In this document: piece by piece, positions 36,749 to 45,798 of the stretch
Position numbering within the stretch: the first letter of the stretch is position 1
Layout: the number at the start of each line of letters is the position of its first letter
Assembly (NCBI RefSeq): GCF_035497915.1
Contig: NZ_DATJCS010000015.1
Location: 1 to 64,000 of the forward strand
DNA from: Serpens sp035497915
GTDB lineage: Bacteria > Pseudomonadota > Gammaproteobacteria > Pseudomonadales > Pseudomonadaceae
Reading direction: 5' to 3'
Length of the DNA stretch: 64,000 bases
Notes under the pieces: model-generated
Told to the model about the DNA's origin: nothing
Database searches by the model: none
The model's input: the letters and a program-made list of their open reading frames with translations, nothing else
Made by a program: the position numbers and the translations under genes

Positions 36749-36844
36749 CTGTGGGGCCGACTTTATGCCGGCCAGCGGAGCTGGATACCACGCGTCTGCG
36801 AGGTTCCCACCCCGGTCGGCCGGGATAAACCCGGCCCCACAAGG
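36749..36844. repeat. REP element, copy 4 of the GTGGGGCCGG family
   Basis: Opens CTGTGGGGCCGACTTTATGC and closes GGATAAACCCGGCCCCACA, so the closing half here is the exact-type complement of the opening half. It has diverged more in the middle than copies 1-3. It lies after the rhomboid gene. Confidence 0.8.
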
Positions 36845-36875
36845 TTAGGGCCATGCCAGGGTGTCGACCCTTCTC

Positions 36876-37730
36876 TCAGCGCCTGCGCGCCAGCCAGCCG
36901 CCCAGCACGCCGGTGGCGCAGCCGATCAACAGGCCGCCGACGTGGGCGGCGTTGGCGATGGAGCCCAGGCCCAGGGCGGTGACCAGGCCGGACAGGCACA
37001 CCAGCAGCCAGATCAGCATCAGCCCCACCACGCCCGGCGGCAGCCGGTAGGCGGCGTTGGGGGCGAGTTTCTGGTAAAGCCAGCAGTGTCCGAGCAGGCC
37101 GTAGAGCACCCCGGATAGGCCGCCGAAGATGCCCACCCCACCGAAGGCGTACTGCGCCAGGTTGGAGACCAGGGCGAACAGCAGGGTAAAGCCCAGCAGC
37201 CCCAACCAGCCCTGGCGCGCCTCGACCCGCCGGCCCAGCTCCCAGTACCAGAGGCTGTTCATGGCCAGGTGCAGCCAGCCGAAGTGCACCAGCATCGGGG
37301 AGAACAACCGCCACCACTGACCGCTGTCGAGGGTATGTTCGACCGACGCGAAGTACAGGTATTCCTCGGTGATGCCGTAGTCGGTGAAGCTGAACCAGCG
37401 GATGGTCTCCAGGTTCTCGCCGCCCCAGGTGATGGCGAACACCACCAGGGTCACCAGCAGCATCAGCGCGGTCAGCGGCGCCTCGCGCAGGCTGCCGAAG
37501 CGGCGCCCTGGCGCAGAAACGACGTCGCCCTCGATGGGCGCATCGGGGTCGCCCTGCGGATACCGCGCGTACAGCTCGCGCACTTGCGCGGCCAGTGTTT
37601 CCGGCACCCAGAGCACCTGCTGACCGCTTTCCTCGCTGACCCGGCAAGGCACGCCCATCCGTTTCAGCAGCGCCAGGAAGCCGCTGAGATCGGCCTCCAG
37701 CGGCAGGCGCAGCACCACCACGGCGCTCAT
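36876..37730 (-). CDS. glpG: Rhomboid-family intramembrane serine protease
   Basis: 284 residues. An N-terminal cytoplasmic domain (VVLRLPLEADLSGFLALLKRM) precedes six membrane helices. The catalytic serine lies in GGLSGVLYGLLG and the histidine in ANAAHVGGLLIG, and HLAMNSLWYWELG carries the usual His/Asn of the oxyanion region, so it should be active against membrane proteins. Start overlaps the stop of the phosphatase gene (ATGA), so nadK, the phosphatase and this gene form an operon. Confidence 0.92.
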   Translation of the reverse strand: MSAVVVLRLPLEADLSGFLALLKRMGVPCRVSEESGQQVLWVPETLAAQVRELYARYPQGDPDAPIEGDVVSAPGRRFGSLREAPLTALMLLVTLVVFAITWGGENLETIRWFSFTDYGITEEYLYFASVEHTLDSGQWWRLFSPMLVHFGWLHLAMNSLWYWELGRRVEARQGWLGLLGFTLLFALVSNLAQYAFGGVGIFGGLSGVLYGLLGHCWLYQKLAPNAAYRLPPGVVGLMLIWLLVCLSGLVTALGLGSIANAAHVGGLLIGCATGVLGGWLARRR

Positions 37731-38701
37731 CGCGGCGCCTCCGAGCGATCCACCTCGACCCACACGAACTTGTCGGCCTGCAGGCGGTGTTCACCGTCGA
37801 AGCGGTAGGCCACCAGGCGGCCCTCCAGCACGGCGCTGTAGTCCAGGCAGGCCAGGTTGTGGCGAATCGGCGCCGGGCGGCCGTCGCGCCAGTAATGGCC
37901 GACGAACAGCGGCGGCTCGTCCGGCCCGTAGCGCAGCAGCTCGCGCTTCTGTGGCGGGGTCAGCGGCGTGGCGGCGACATGATCGGGCAGCGGCTCGGGC
38001 TGGAACACGATGTCGCCGTAGGTCTGCGGATCCTCTTCCCAGAACTTGGTGCGGAAGAAGGTACGCGGAAAGCCTTCGCGGCTGGTCAGCACCACACCCT
38101 CCGGCAGACGCATGTCCAGGCCGCGCAGCAGCCGGTTGAAGGCCTGGGCGGCGAAACTCTCCGGACGCCCGGCGGCGCGCACGAAGGCGCGGTCGACGCG
38201 CCCTTCGGGGAAATGCACGCGCAGCATGTCGATCAGCGCGCTGTCCCAGCAGGCATGCACCAGGCGGAAGGCGCCGGCGTCGATGAACAGCGGCAGGTCC
38301 TGAAACCAGTCGAGGAAGGCCTGCCACTCGGCGGGATACGCCTCGAACTGCCGATGGGTTTCCTGCAGCAGGATGGCGTGGCGGCGGATGTGTTCGCGCA
38401 CGAACAGCCGACCGCTGCCGGGCGGCGCCGGGGTGGCCCAGCCCAGCGCGCTGAATTCGTGGTTGCCCATGATGCACAGCGCCTGCCCGGCCTCGACCAT
38501 GTCACGCACGATGTGCAGCGCCTCGCGAATGTGCGGGCCCCGGTCGATGATGTCGCCCAGAAACAGCGCCATGCGCCGCGGATGCCGCCAGACGCCGTCC
38601 TGCCGGCGATAGCCGAGGCGTTCGAGCAGCTGTTCCAGGGCTTCGGCGCAGCCATGGACATCACCGATGATGTCGTAGCCGCGCGCGGGATCGAACTGCA
38701 T
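37727..38701 (-). CDS. Metallophosphoesterase (calcineurin-like)
   Basis: 324 residues. Metal ligands DxHG (GDVHGCAEAL), GDIIDRGP and GNHE (IMGNHEFSALGW) are intact at the N-terminus; a later GHYWRDG fits the C-terminal histidine motif. It probably hydrolyses a phosphoester or nucleotide; substrate unknown. The start is ATG at 38701 (GTG one codon earlier is possible), overlapping the nadK stop by one base. Confidence 0.88.
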   Translation of the reverse strand: MQFDPARGYDIIGDVHGCAEALEQLLERLGYRRQDGVWRHPRRMALFLGDIIDRGPHIREALHIVRDMVEAGQALCIMGNHEFSALGWATPAPPGSGRLFVREHIRRHAILLQETHRQFEAYPAEWQAFLDWFQDLPLFIDAGAFRLVHACWDSALIDMLRVHFPEGRVDRAFVRAAGRPESFAAQAFNRLLRGLDMRLPEGVVLTSREGFPRTFFRTKFWEEDPQTYGDIVFQPEPLPDHVAATPLTPPQKRELLRYGPDEPPLFVGHYWRDGRPAPIRHNLACLDYSAVLEGRLVAYRFDGEHRLQADKFVWVEVDRSEAPR

Positions 38702-39591
38702 CACTCGCCACCACCACCCAGACGGCTGCCCCAGCCCAGTTTGGTACGACAGATCTCGTAGTAGTTGTGATCCAGCGGATGGATCAGGCGCAGCTTCTGC
38801 GGCTTCTTGGAAATGGTCACCGTGTCGCCCGGGGCGCAGGTGAAGTGGTTCTGGCCGTCGCAGGACACCTGCGGGTAAATCTGCATATTCGGCGACACCA
38901 CGACCTTCAGCTCACTGTTGCCGTCCACCACGATGGGCCGGCTGGACAGCGTGTGCGGGTACATGGGCACCACCACGATGGCGTCCAGCTTGGGATGCAT
39001 GATCGGTCCCCCGGCCGACAGCGCGTAGGCGGTGGAACCGGTGGGCGTGGCGATGATCAGGCCGTCGGACTTCTGGCTGCTGACGAACTGGCCGTCGATG
39101 TACAGCTCGAACTCGATCATCCGCGTCGATTTGCCCGGGTGCAGCACCACATCGTTGAGCGCATCGCCCTGGGCGATGGGCACGGCGTTGCGACGCATCT
39201 CGGCTTCCAGCAGGAAGCGGCTTTCCACGGTGTACTGGCCGTCCAGCACCTCGGCGACCTTCTCCTCCAGATCGTCCGGGCGGATGTCGGTGAGGAACCC
39301 CAGGTTGCCCCGGTTGACCCCCAGCACCGGCACCTTGTAGCGGGCCAGGGCGCGCGCCGCGCCAAGCATGCTGCCATCGCCCCCGACCACCACCACCAGG
39401 TCGCAGACCTCGCCCAGGTTCCGGCGCGAGCAGACCTGCTGGCCGTGACCAGGCAGCACCTCGGCGATCTCCTCCTCGAGGATCACGTTGAGGTGGCGGT
39501 CGAGCAGAAAGCGCTTGAGCCGGCGGATGGTATCCAGGACCTGGGAGCTGCCCAGGCGGCCGATGATGCCGATATTACGAAACTGCTCCAT
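38701..39591 (-). CDS. nadK: NAD kinase
   Basis: 296 residues. It phosphorylates NAD to NADP. The GGDGS motif (VVVGGDGSMLGAAR), NRGNLGFLTD and TPTGSTAYALSAGGP are all present. AGGAG lies 6 bases before the ATG; the 12-codon upward extension is ignored. First gene of the nadK-phosphatase-rhomboid operon, divergent from the DUF1853 gene. Confidence 0.97.
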   Translation of the reverse strand: MEQFRNIGIIGRLGSSQVLDTIRRLKRFLLDRHLNVILEEEIAEVLPGHGQQVCSRRNLGEVCDLVVVVGGDGSMLGAARALARYKVPVLGVNRGNLGFLTDIRPDDLEEKVAEVLDGQYTVESRFLLEAEMRRNAVPIAQGDALNDVVLHPGKSTRMIEFELYIDGQFVSSQKSDGLIIATPTGSTAYALSAGGPIMHPKLDAIVVVPMYPHTLSSRPIVVDGNSELKVVVSPNMQIYPQVSCDGQNHFTCAPGDTVTISKKPQKLRLIHPLDHNYYEICRTKLGWGSRLGGGGE

Positions 39592-39686
39592 GGGACTCCT
39601 GTTCGCCGCGCGCCAAAGTGGCGGCAATTATGGGCGAAAGCGACTGCCAGGGGCAGTCCTTGTCATTCGCCGGGCACAGCGCAACT

Positions 39687-40652
39687 ATGCTCGACACCAT
39701 GCACCCCTTCCTCGACCTTACCGACCTGCTGCCCCGCCTGCGCCAGCCCGTGGTCCGCGACCTGGCCTGGACGCTGCTGTCGCCGCCGTTGCTGGAGCAC
39801 AGCGAATGGCCGCAGCGCCACCCGCTGGCCGGCAGCGGCTGGGCGCGTCAACCGGGCCGGCTGGCCGACTGGCTGCTGCGCCTCGACGAACAGCCCGAGC
39901 CGCTGCTGGAGTGGCTGGCGCGCGGGCCGCTGCGCCGCCTGGGCCTGTACTACGAGCGGCTCTGGCAGTTCGCCCTGCAGGCGGCGCCCGGCGTTTTGCT
40001 GCTGGCCTGCAATCTGCCGATCCGCCTGGGCGGCCGCACCCTGGGCGAGCTGGATCTGCTGCTGCGCGACGACGACGGCGTTCACCACCTGGAACTGGCG
40101 GTCAAGCTCTACCTCGGCCCGCGCCAGGGCGACGGCCGTGACGCAGCCCAGTGGCTGGGCCCGGGCAGCGAAGACCGCCTGGACCGCAAGCTGGACCATC
40201 TGGCCCGGCACCAGTTGCCGCTGTCCAGCAGCCGCCACGGCAAGCTGGCGCTGGCCGACCTGCGCCCCGACGACGTACAGGCCGAGTTCTGGCTGGGCGG
40301 CTATCTCTTCTACCCCTGGCCGGACGGCTGCGCCGCGCCGGCGGGCGCCCACCCGCTGCACTGCCGGGGAAACTGGCTGACACGGGAGCGCTTCGTCGCC
40401 TTGCGCGCGGACAGCGCGCCCGGGCCCTGGCAGCCGCTGCCGCGGCAGGCCTGGCTGGCCACTGCGCAACTGCCGCATGGCGAAGTCTGGACGGCGGAAC
40501 GCTTCGACGACTGGCTGGAACAGTTGCCCCGAACGGCCCCGGCACAACTGCTGGTGCGCCTGCAGGAAACGCATACGGGCGTCTGGGAGGAAGCGGAACG
40601 GGTCTTTCTGATGCCCGACGCCTGGCCGGCTATCGGCCAGGGCGAGCCGTGA
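39687..40652 (+). CDS. DUF1853 family protein, PD-(D/E)XK-nuclease-like
   Basis: About 321 residues. The central stretch GELDLLLRDDDGVHHLELAVKLYLG shows E..D...ExK, the pattern of PD-(D/E)XK nucleases, a superfamily in which I recall DUF1853 being placed; whether it cuts DNA is unknown. The start is uncertain: ATG at 39687 or 39699, both without a strong ribosome binding site. It overlaps the nadK promoter region on the opposite strand. Confidence 0.8.
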   Translation: MLDTMHPFLDLTDLLPRLRQPVVRDLAWTLLSPPLLEHSEWPQRHPLAGSGWARQPGRLADWLLRLDEQPEPLLEWLARGPLRRLGLYYERLWQFALQAAPGVLLLACNLPIRLGGRTLGELDLLLRDDDGVHHLELAVKLYLGPRQGDGRDAAQWLGPGSEDRLDRKLDHLARHQLPLSSSRHGKLALADLRPDDVQAEFWLGGYLFYPWPDGCAAPAGAHPLHCRGNWLTRERFVALRADSAPGPWQPLPRQAWLATAQLPHGEVWTAERFDDWLEQLPRTAPAQLLVRLQETHTGVWEEAERVFLMPDAWPAIGQGEP

Positions 40653-40653
40653 C

Positions 40654-41034
40654 TCAGGCGTATTCCTGATGGCCGTGCTTGGAGCCGACCAGACGGCCGG
40701 CGGACAGCGACATCATCAGCAGGGCGATACGCTCGTGCATGATCAGGGTGTGGGTGTTGCCGGTATCGACCATGTGCTTGCGCAGGGCCTCGCGCACCTT
40801 GGGTGCGCCGGTGACGTCGATGATCACGTCCACGCGCTCGCCCAGTTCGGCCAGCTCCATGAAATTGTCGGTGACCGGCACGCCGAACTCGCGGGCCAGC
40901 ACGATGCCGGGCATGGACAGGTCCAGGTCGGCCACGCCCACCACGGTGACGAACGGCGAAGTCAGCATCTGCTTGAGCAGCGGAGTGCCGGTCTCACCGG
41001 CGCCGATGACGGCAATACGAAAACCTTGTTGCAT
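40654..41034 (-). CDS. Single-domain Rossmann-fold protein
   Basis: 126 residues. FRIAVIGAGETGTPLLKQML is a good NAD(P)-binding motif, followed by VADLDLSMPGIVLAREFGVPV and VDVIIDVTGAPKVREAL. It covers only the nucleotide-binding domain of Gfo/Idh- or homoserine-dehydrogenase-like enzymes, with no catalytic domain. A similar module is found in front of some PAS histidine kinases, so a sensing or regulatory role is possible. It ends two bases from the DUF1853 stop on the opposite strand. Confidence 0.75.
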   Translation of the reverse strand: MQQGFRIAVIGAGETGTPLLKQMLTSPFVTVVGVADLDLSMPGIVLAREFGVPVTDNFMELAELGERVDVIIDVTGAPKVREALRKHMVDTGNTHTLIMHERIALLMMSLSAGRLVGSKHGHQEYA

Positions 41035-41139
41035 GAGTAAGACAACCCTCGATTAGTGACGATGTCACTGTGCCGCCATGCGCTGGCACCCGGATTGACT
41101 TGCATCAAGCCGCTTGCTGCGCACCCCTGCGACCAAAGG

Positions 41140-42036
41140 TCAGTGGCGCCAGCCCTGCAGCCCGCCGGTGTGTACGAAGATCAGTCGCGTGCCGGCGGCA
41201 ACCGCGCCGGCGCAGACCTGCTCGCGCAGCGCCAGCAGCGCCTTGGCGGTGTACAGCGGTTCGAGCGGCAGGCCGGTCGCGTCCTCGGTGTCGCGCATGA
41301 AGGCCAGCAGCTCATCGTCCACTCGCGCGAATCCGCCCCGGCTGGCCGAATGCAGTCGATAGGCGCCCGGCGCCAGGCCCAGCTCCGCCAGGCGCCGCGG
41401 CACGCCATGATCCTCGGGCACCGCCAGCGCGCCATGCACCGGACGCTGCCCCGCCTCGCCCAGCGCCAGCCCGGCCAGGGTGGTGCCGGTACCGGCGGCC
41501 AGCCACCAGCCGTGGTAGTCGTCCCAACCCAGCGCCGGCAGTTGCCGGCGCGCCAGCTCGACCAGCTCGATGCAGCCCTGCGCGCCGGGCAGATCACCGC
41601 CACCTTCCGGCACCGGGTGCAGATCGGGGTAGCGCTGCCGCCAGGCGTCCCAGAAATCGTCCCTATGTCGCGCCCGGTAGCCGCCGTAGCCGAGCCAGTG
41701 CAGGCGCATGCCGAACGCTTCGAGATCGCGCACCGTCGGTGTGTCGCAGGGATCGCCGCGCAGCAGGCCAACGGTGGCGAAACCGAAGCGTGCGCCGGCG
41801 GCCGCCACGGCGTGCAGGTGATTGGAATGCGCGCCGCCGAGGGTCATCACCCCGGCCCTTCCTGCGGCGACGGCGTCGCGCAGATGGGGCTTGAGCTTGT
41901 ACCACTTGTTGCCGGAAATCTGCGGGTCGATCAGGTCCAGGCGCAGTACCGCCAGGTCGATGCCGGCCGGGGTCAGCCAGTCGAGTTCGAGACGCTGCAG
42001 GGGCGGTTCGGGGGACCAGTCGGGGAGGATGAGCAT
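41140..42036 (-). CDS. PLP-dependent deaminase/desulfhydrase (ACC deaminase / D-cysteine desulfhydrase family)
   Basis: 298 residues, fold type II. SGNKWYKLKPHL contains the PLP lysine, GGAHSNHLHAVAAAGARFG the cofactor cradle, and AAGTGTTLAGLALG the phosphate loop. Substrates in this family are D-cysteine, ACC or related amino acids; the sequence does not decide between them. Single gene. Confidence 0.85.
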   Translation of the reverse strand: MLILPDWSPEPPLQRLELDWLTPAGIDLAVLRLDLIDPQISGNKWYKLKPHLRDAVAAGRAGVMTLGGAHSNHLHAVAAAGARFGFATVGLLRGDPCDTPTVRDLEAFGMRLHWLGYGGYRARHRDDFWDAWRQRYPDLHPVPEGGGDLPGAQGCIELVELARRQLPALGWDDYHGWWLAAGTGTTLAGLALGEAGQRPVHGALAVPEDHGVPRRLAELGLAPGAYRLHSASRGGFARVDDELLAFMRDTEDATGLPLEPLYTAKALLALREQVCAGAVAAGTRLIFVHTGGLQGWRH

Positions 42037-42080
42037 GGGGGCGACAGACTAGGGTTTGGGAAAGGGGCCGTCCAGTCGTC

Positions 42081-42121
42081 TCGCCCTCTCTCCCCAGCCC
42101 TCTCCCACAAGGGGAGAGGGC
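42081..42121. repeat. CCCTCTCCC repeat hairpin
   Basis: CCCTCTCCC and GGGAGAGGG pair around ACAAGG, preceded by another CCCTCTCTCCCC. A widely scattered bacterial intergenic palindrome. It lies after the coiled-coil gene and may act as its terminator in part. Confidence 0.55.
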
Positions 42122-42127
42122 GCTGCC

Positions 42128-43450
42128 CTAGCCCGCCGCCCGCGCCGCGCGCACCTTGGCCTGGTGCCGCGCGCAGCAGCTGCTTTCGCCGCGTACGAAG
42201 CGGCTCGGCGTATCGATGCGGTCGATGGGCATGGCGCAGCGTTCGCCGCTGGGCAGGCGGGCGCTGCAGGTCGGCTGCTGATAGTGGGCCAGCCAGTCGC
42301 GATAGTGTTCCGGGGACACCAGGCACTTGGCCGCCACAAACGCTTCGGGATCGTCCTGGTAGCGACCGATCTCCGCCAGCGGGATGGTCAGGTGGCCGGT
42401 GCCCGGGTGGTAGACCACGAACATCACGCCCAGCCCGGCCAGGCGCTCGATGCCGCGCAGCTGGTTCTGGCGCAGGCGCTCCACCTCCGCCTGCTGGCGG
42501 ACCTCCCGCTCGCGGTGCGCCTCCAGCTCGGCCTGCAGCGCCGCCAGGCGCTGCTGCTGCTCGGCCACCACCGCGGCGATGCGCGCTTGCATTTCCAGCT
42601 CGAACTGATCCCGCAGCAGCTCGGTCTCGCTGCGCCCGTCGCGCTCTGCCGAGCGCAACTGCTGGACGAAATCCTCGCGGGCTTGCTGGAACTGATCGGC
42701 CTGGCTCTGCTGCTGCACCTTCAGATCGACATTCAACTGTTCCTGACGAGCCAGCACCTGCTGCTGGGTCTCGAACTGCTCGAGCAGCGCCTTCTCGCGC
42801 TGCTCGGCTTCCAGGCGCAGGCGGGCGAACTGTTCCTCGTACTGCTGGGTCAGGCTCTGCAGGCGCAGACGCTGCTGGCGGATCAGTTGCGCGGTCTTGT
42901 GGCGATGCTGCAGATCCATCGTGCGGGCCAGCCGCTTGGCCATGCTCTTGGCCACTTCCGGCGCGACCCGGTTGCCGGTCTCGCTTTTCGCGGGCAGCTC
43001 CTCGTCGGCCAGGATGCCCAGGTTGTTGCGCCGCGCCGCATCGCGCAGCAGCAGCAACTCGTTGCGCCCGGGCTTGAGACTCGGGTCCCACAGGTGCATC
43101 TGATGCCAGGCCACCGGACAGCGACTGCGGCAGGCGATGCGAATGGCACCGCCGCCCAGGTCGGGGCCGGGCGCGCCCTGCTCGGCGAGATGGCGCAGCG
43201 GGATGTTCCAGCCCGTGTCGGCGCGGCCGGTTTCGTCGAAATCGATGAGAAAAAAGGCCACCGCGCGGATGTGCAGGCGGGGCGTGATCAGCACGTAGGC
43301 GGCGGGGATCTGCTGGTCGGCGAAATCCACCAGACTGACCACCCCGTCCAGCACCGCTTCGAATTCCGCCAGGTGCATCTCCTTGCAGATGGCACCGGCG
43401 CGGAAGAACATCACCGCTTCGACCTGCTGAGGCTTGGCCTGCAGACTCAT
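42128..43450 (-). CDS. Coiled-coil protein with C-terminal Cys/His cluster
   Basis: 440 residues. Residues about 1-135 form a globular domain (EAVMFFRAGAICKEMHLAEFEAVL), residues about 165-330 a long coiled coil rich in Gln, Arg and Glu, and the C-terminus a small domain ending CSARLPSGERC ... SSCCARH, a likely zinc site. No membrane helix. I know it only as an uncharacterised pseudomonad protein found beside fadH; some annotations call such proteins ParA-like, but no Walker motif is present. Confidence 0.75.
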   Translation of the reverse strand: MSLQAKPQQVEAVMFFRAGAICKEMHLAEFEAVLDGVVSLVDFADQQIPAAYVLITPRLHIRAVAFFLIDFDETGRADTGWNIPLRHLAEQGAPGPDLGGGAIRIACRSRCPVAWHQMHLWDPSLKPGRNELLLLRDAARRNNLGILADEELPAKSETGNRVAPEVAKSMAKRLARTMDLQHRHKTAQLIRQQRLRLQSLTQQYEEQFARLRLEAEQREKALLEQFETQQQVLARQEQLNVDLKVQQQSQADQFQQAREDFVQQLRSAERDGRSETELLRDQFELEMQARIAAVVAEQQQRLAALQAELEAHREREVRQQAEVERLRQNQLRGIERLAGLGVMFVVYHPGTGHLTIPLAEIGRYQDDPEAFVAAKCLVSPEHYRDWLAHYQQPTCSARLPSGERCAMPIDRIDTPSRFVRGESSCCARHQAKVRAARAAG

Positions 43451-43470
43451 GCTTACCCCCTGAAACCAAC

Positions 43471-43493
43471 GAACCCCGCACCAGGCGGGGTTC
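43471..43493 (-). terminator. Terminator of fadH
   Basis: GAACCCCGC and GCGGGGTTC pair around CTGGT on the minus strand, followed by GTTGGTTTC. It lies about 95 bases after the fadH stop. Confidence 0.6.
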
Positions 43494-43588
43494 GCAGTCT
43501 AGGAAAAGCCTCGGCCGGGCAGCGTGATGCCGTTGGCAACCCACCCGCCACAGCGGACGCGCCGCGACGGGCGGCGCGTCCGACAGGC

Positions 43589-45622
43589 TTACAGCTCGGC
43601 GGCCAGGCGCGAGCCCTGGTTGATGGCGCGCTTGGCGTCCAGCTCGCTGGCGACATCGGCGCCACCGATCAGGTGCACGCGCTGGCCGGCGGCGACCAGG
43701 CCGTCGTGCAGCTCGCGCAGCGGCTCCTGGCCGGCGCAGACGATCACCGTGTCCACCGGCAGCAGCTGCGACTCACCACCGGCGATGCTGACATGCAGGC
43801 CAGCGTCGTCGATCTTCAGGTACTCGACGCAATTGAGCATCTGCACGTTCTTGTTCTTCAGGCCCGTGCGGTGGATCCAGCCGGTGGTCTTGCCCAGGCC
43901 GTCGCCCACCTTGCTCTTCTTGCGCTGCAGCAGGAACACCTCGCGGGCCGCCGCGTGCGGTTGCGCCTTGATGCCGGCCACGCCACCACGGGCCTCCAGG
44001 CCCAGGTCGATGCCCCACTCCTTCCAGAAGGCCTCGCGGTCCAGGCTGGTGGAAGCGCCATCGTGGGTGATGAACTCGGAGACGTCGAAGCCGATGCCGC
44101 CGGCGCCGATCACCGCCACGCGCTGGCCGACCGGCTTGCGCTCGAGGATGGCGTCCAGGTAGCCGATCACCTTTTCATGCTCGATGCCGGGAATCGCCGG
44201 GGTGCGCGGCACGATGCCGGTGGCCAGGATAATCTCGTCGAAGCCACCCTTGGCCAGCTCGTCGGCGCTGACGCGGGTGTTCAGGCGCACATCCACGCCG
44301 GTGTTTTCCAGGCGATTGCGGAAGAAGCGCAGGGTTTCGTGGAACTCTTCCTTGCCCGGTACGCGCTTGGCGACGTTGAACTGGCCACCGATCTCGCTGC
44401 CGGCGTCGAACAGGGTCACGCGATGGCCACGTTCGGCCGCCACGCACGCGGCGGACAGGCCGGCCGGGCCGGCGCCGACCACGGCGATCTTCTTGCCTTG
44501 AGCGACCGGGATGTAGTTCAGCTCGGTCTCGTGGCAGGCGCGCGGGTTGACCAGGCAACTGGTCAGCTTGCCGCCGAAGGTGTGGTCCAGGCAGGCCTGG
44601 TTGCAGCCGATGCAGGTGTTGATCTCGTCGGCGCGACCTTCGGCCGCCTTGTTGACGAATTCCGGGTCGGCCAGGAACGGGCGCGCCATGGACACCATGT
44701 CGGCGTCGCCCTCGGCCAGCACCTGCTCGGCCACCTCCGGGGTGTTGATGCGGTTGGTGGTGATCAGCGGGATCTGCACCTCGCCCTTGAGCTTGGCGGT
44801 GACCTTGGTGAAGGCCGCGCGCGGCACCTTGGTGGCGATGGTCGGGATGCGCGCCTCGTGCCAGCCGATGCCGGTATTGATGATCGTCGCGCCAGCGGCT
44901 TCGATGGCCTTGGCCAGGGTGACGATCTCGTCCCAGACGCTGCCGCCTTCGATCAGATCAAGCATCGACAGGCGATAGATGATGATGAAATTCGGGCCGA
45001 CCGCCTCGCGCACGCGGCGCACGATCTCCACCGGCAGGCGCATGCGGTTCTCATAGCTGCCGCCCCAACGGTCGGTGCGCTGGTTGGTGTGGGCCGCCAG
45101 GAACTGGTTGATGAAGTAGCCTTCCGAACCCATGATCTCGACGCCGTCGTACTCGGCCTGCTGGGCCAGACGCGCGCAATTCACGAAGTCGCCGATCTGC
45201 TTCTCGATGCCCTCCTCGTCCAGCTCGCGCGGCTTGAACGGGTTGATCGGCGCCTGGATGGCGCTCGGCGCCACCTGCTTGGGGCTGTAGGCGTAGCGGC
45301 CGGCATGCAGGATCTGCATGCAGATCTTGCCGCCCGCCTCGTGCACGGCCTGGGTGACGATGCGGTGCTTCTCGGCTTCTTCCGGAGTGCTCAGCTTGGC
45401 GGCGCCGGCGTATACCGCGCCCTCCTCGTTCGGACCGATGCCACCGGTGACCATCAGGCCCACGCCGCCGCGAGCGCGCTCGGCGAAATAGGCCGCCATG
45501 CGCTCGAAGCCGTTGGGTTTCTCCTCCAGACCGGTGTGCATGGAGCCCATCAGGGTGCGGTTCTTCAGGGTGGTGAAGCCCAGGTCCAGCGGGGCGAGGA
45601 GGTGCGGGTAGCGAGCGGTCAT
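43589..45622 (-). CDS. fadH: 2,4-dienoyl-CoA reductase (NADPH)
   Basis: 677 residues, full length. It reduces 2,4-dienoyl-CoA in the breakdown of unsaturated fatty acids. An FMN TIM barrel of the old-yellow-enzyme type (residues 1-330) is followed by the 4Fe-4S cysteines in CIGCNQACLDHTFGG and SCLVNPRAC, then FAD (VVGAGPAGLSAACVA) and NADP (AVIGAGGIGFDVSEF) domains. Divergent from the nitrilase-like gene. Confidence 0.96.
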   Translation of the reverse strand: MTARYPHLLAPLDLGFTTLKNRTLMGSMHTGLEEKPNGFERMAAYFAERARGGVGLMVTGGIGPNEEGAVYAGAAKLSTPEEAEKHRIVTQAVHEAGGKICMQILHAGRYAYSPKQVAPSAIQAPINPFKPRELDEEGIEKQIGDFVNCARLAQQAEYDGVEIMGSEGYFINQFLAAHTNQRTDRWGGSYENRMRLPVEIVRRVREAVGPNFIIIYRLSMLDLIEGGSVWDEIVTLAKAIEAAGATIINTGIGWHEARIPTIATKVPRAAFTKVTAKLKGEVQIPLITTNRINTPEVAEQVLAEGDADMVSMARPFLADPEFVNKAAEGRADEINTCIGCNQACLDHTFGGKLTSCLVNPRACHETELNYIPVAQGKKIAVVGAGPAGLSAACVAAERGHRVTLFDAGSEIGGQFNVAKRVPGKEEFHETLRFFRNRLENTGVDVRLNTRVSADELAKGGFDEIILATGIVPRTPAIPGIEHEKVIGYLDAILERKPVGQRVAVIGAGGIGFDVSEFITHDGASTSLDREAFWKEWGIDLGLEARGGVAGIKAQPHAAAREVFLLQRKKSKVGDGLGKTTGWIHRTGLKNKNVQMLNCVEYLKIDDAGLHVSIAGGESQLLPVDTVIVCAGQEPLRELHDGLVAAGQRVHLIGGADVASELDAKRAINQGSRLAAEL

Positions 45623-45798
45623 GGCGATCCTTCCGGCAGGTTCACGGGTGCTTGGCCGGCATTCGTCGACGCGGCCTGTTATGGAGCCAGACGATAGTCA
45701 GCCGGACGGCGGCCCTCAATGATCGAAACTGACAACTTACTGATCGAGCCGCACAGCCAAGCTTGGCAATCTCGGTGCCGCCACCTACCCTGTGCAGC

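Noticed and set aside
42056..45697. 1213-codon plus-strand frame opposite the coiled-coil gene and fadH
   Set aside because: Crosses two real genes and their terminator on the other strand; low-complexity shadow composition.
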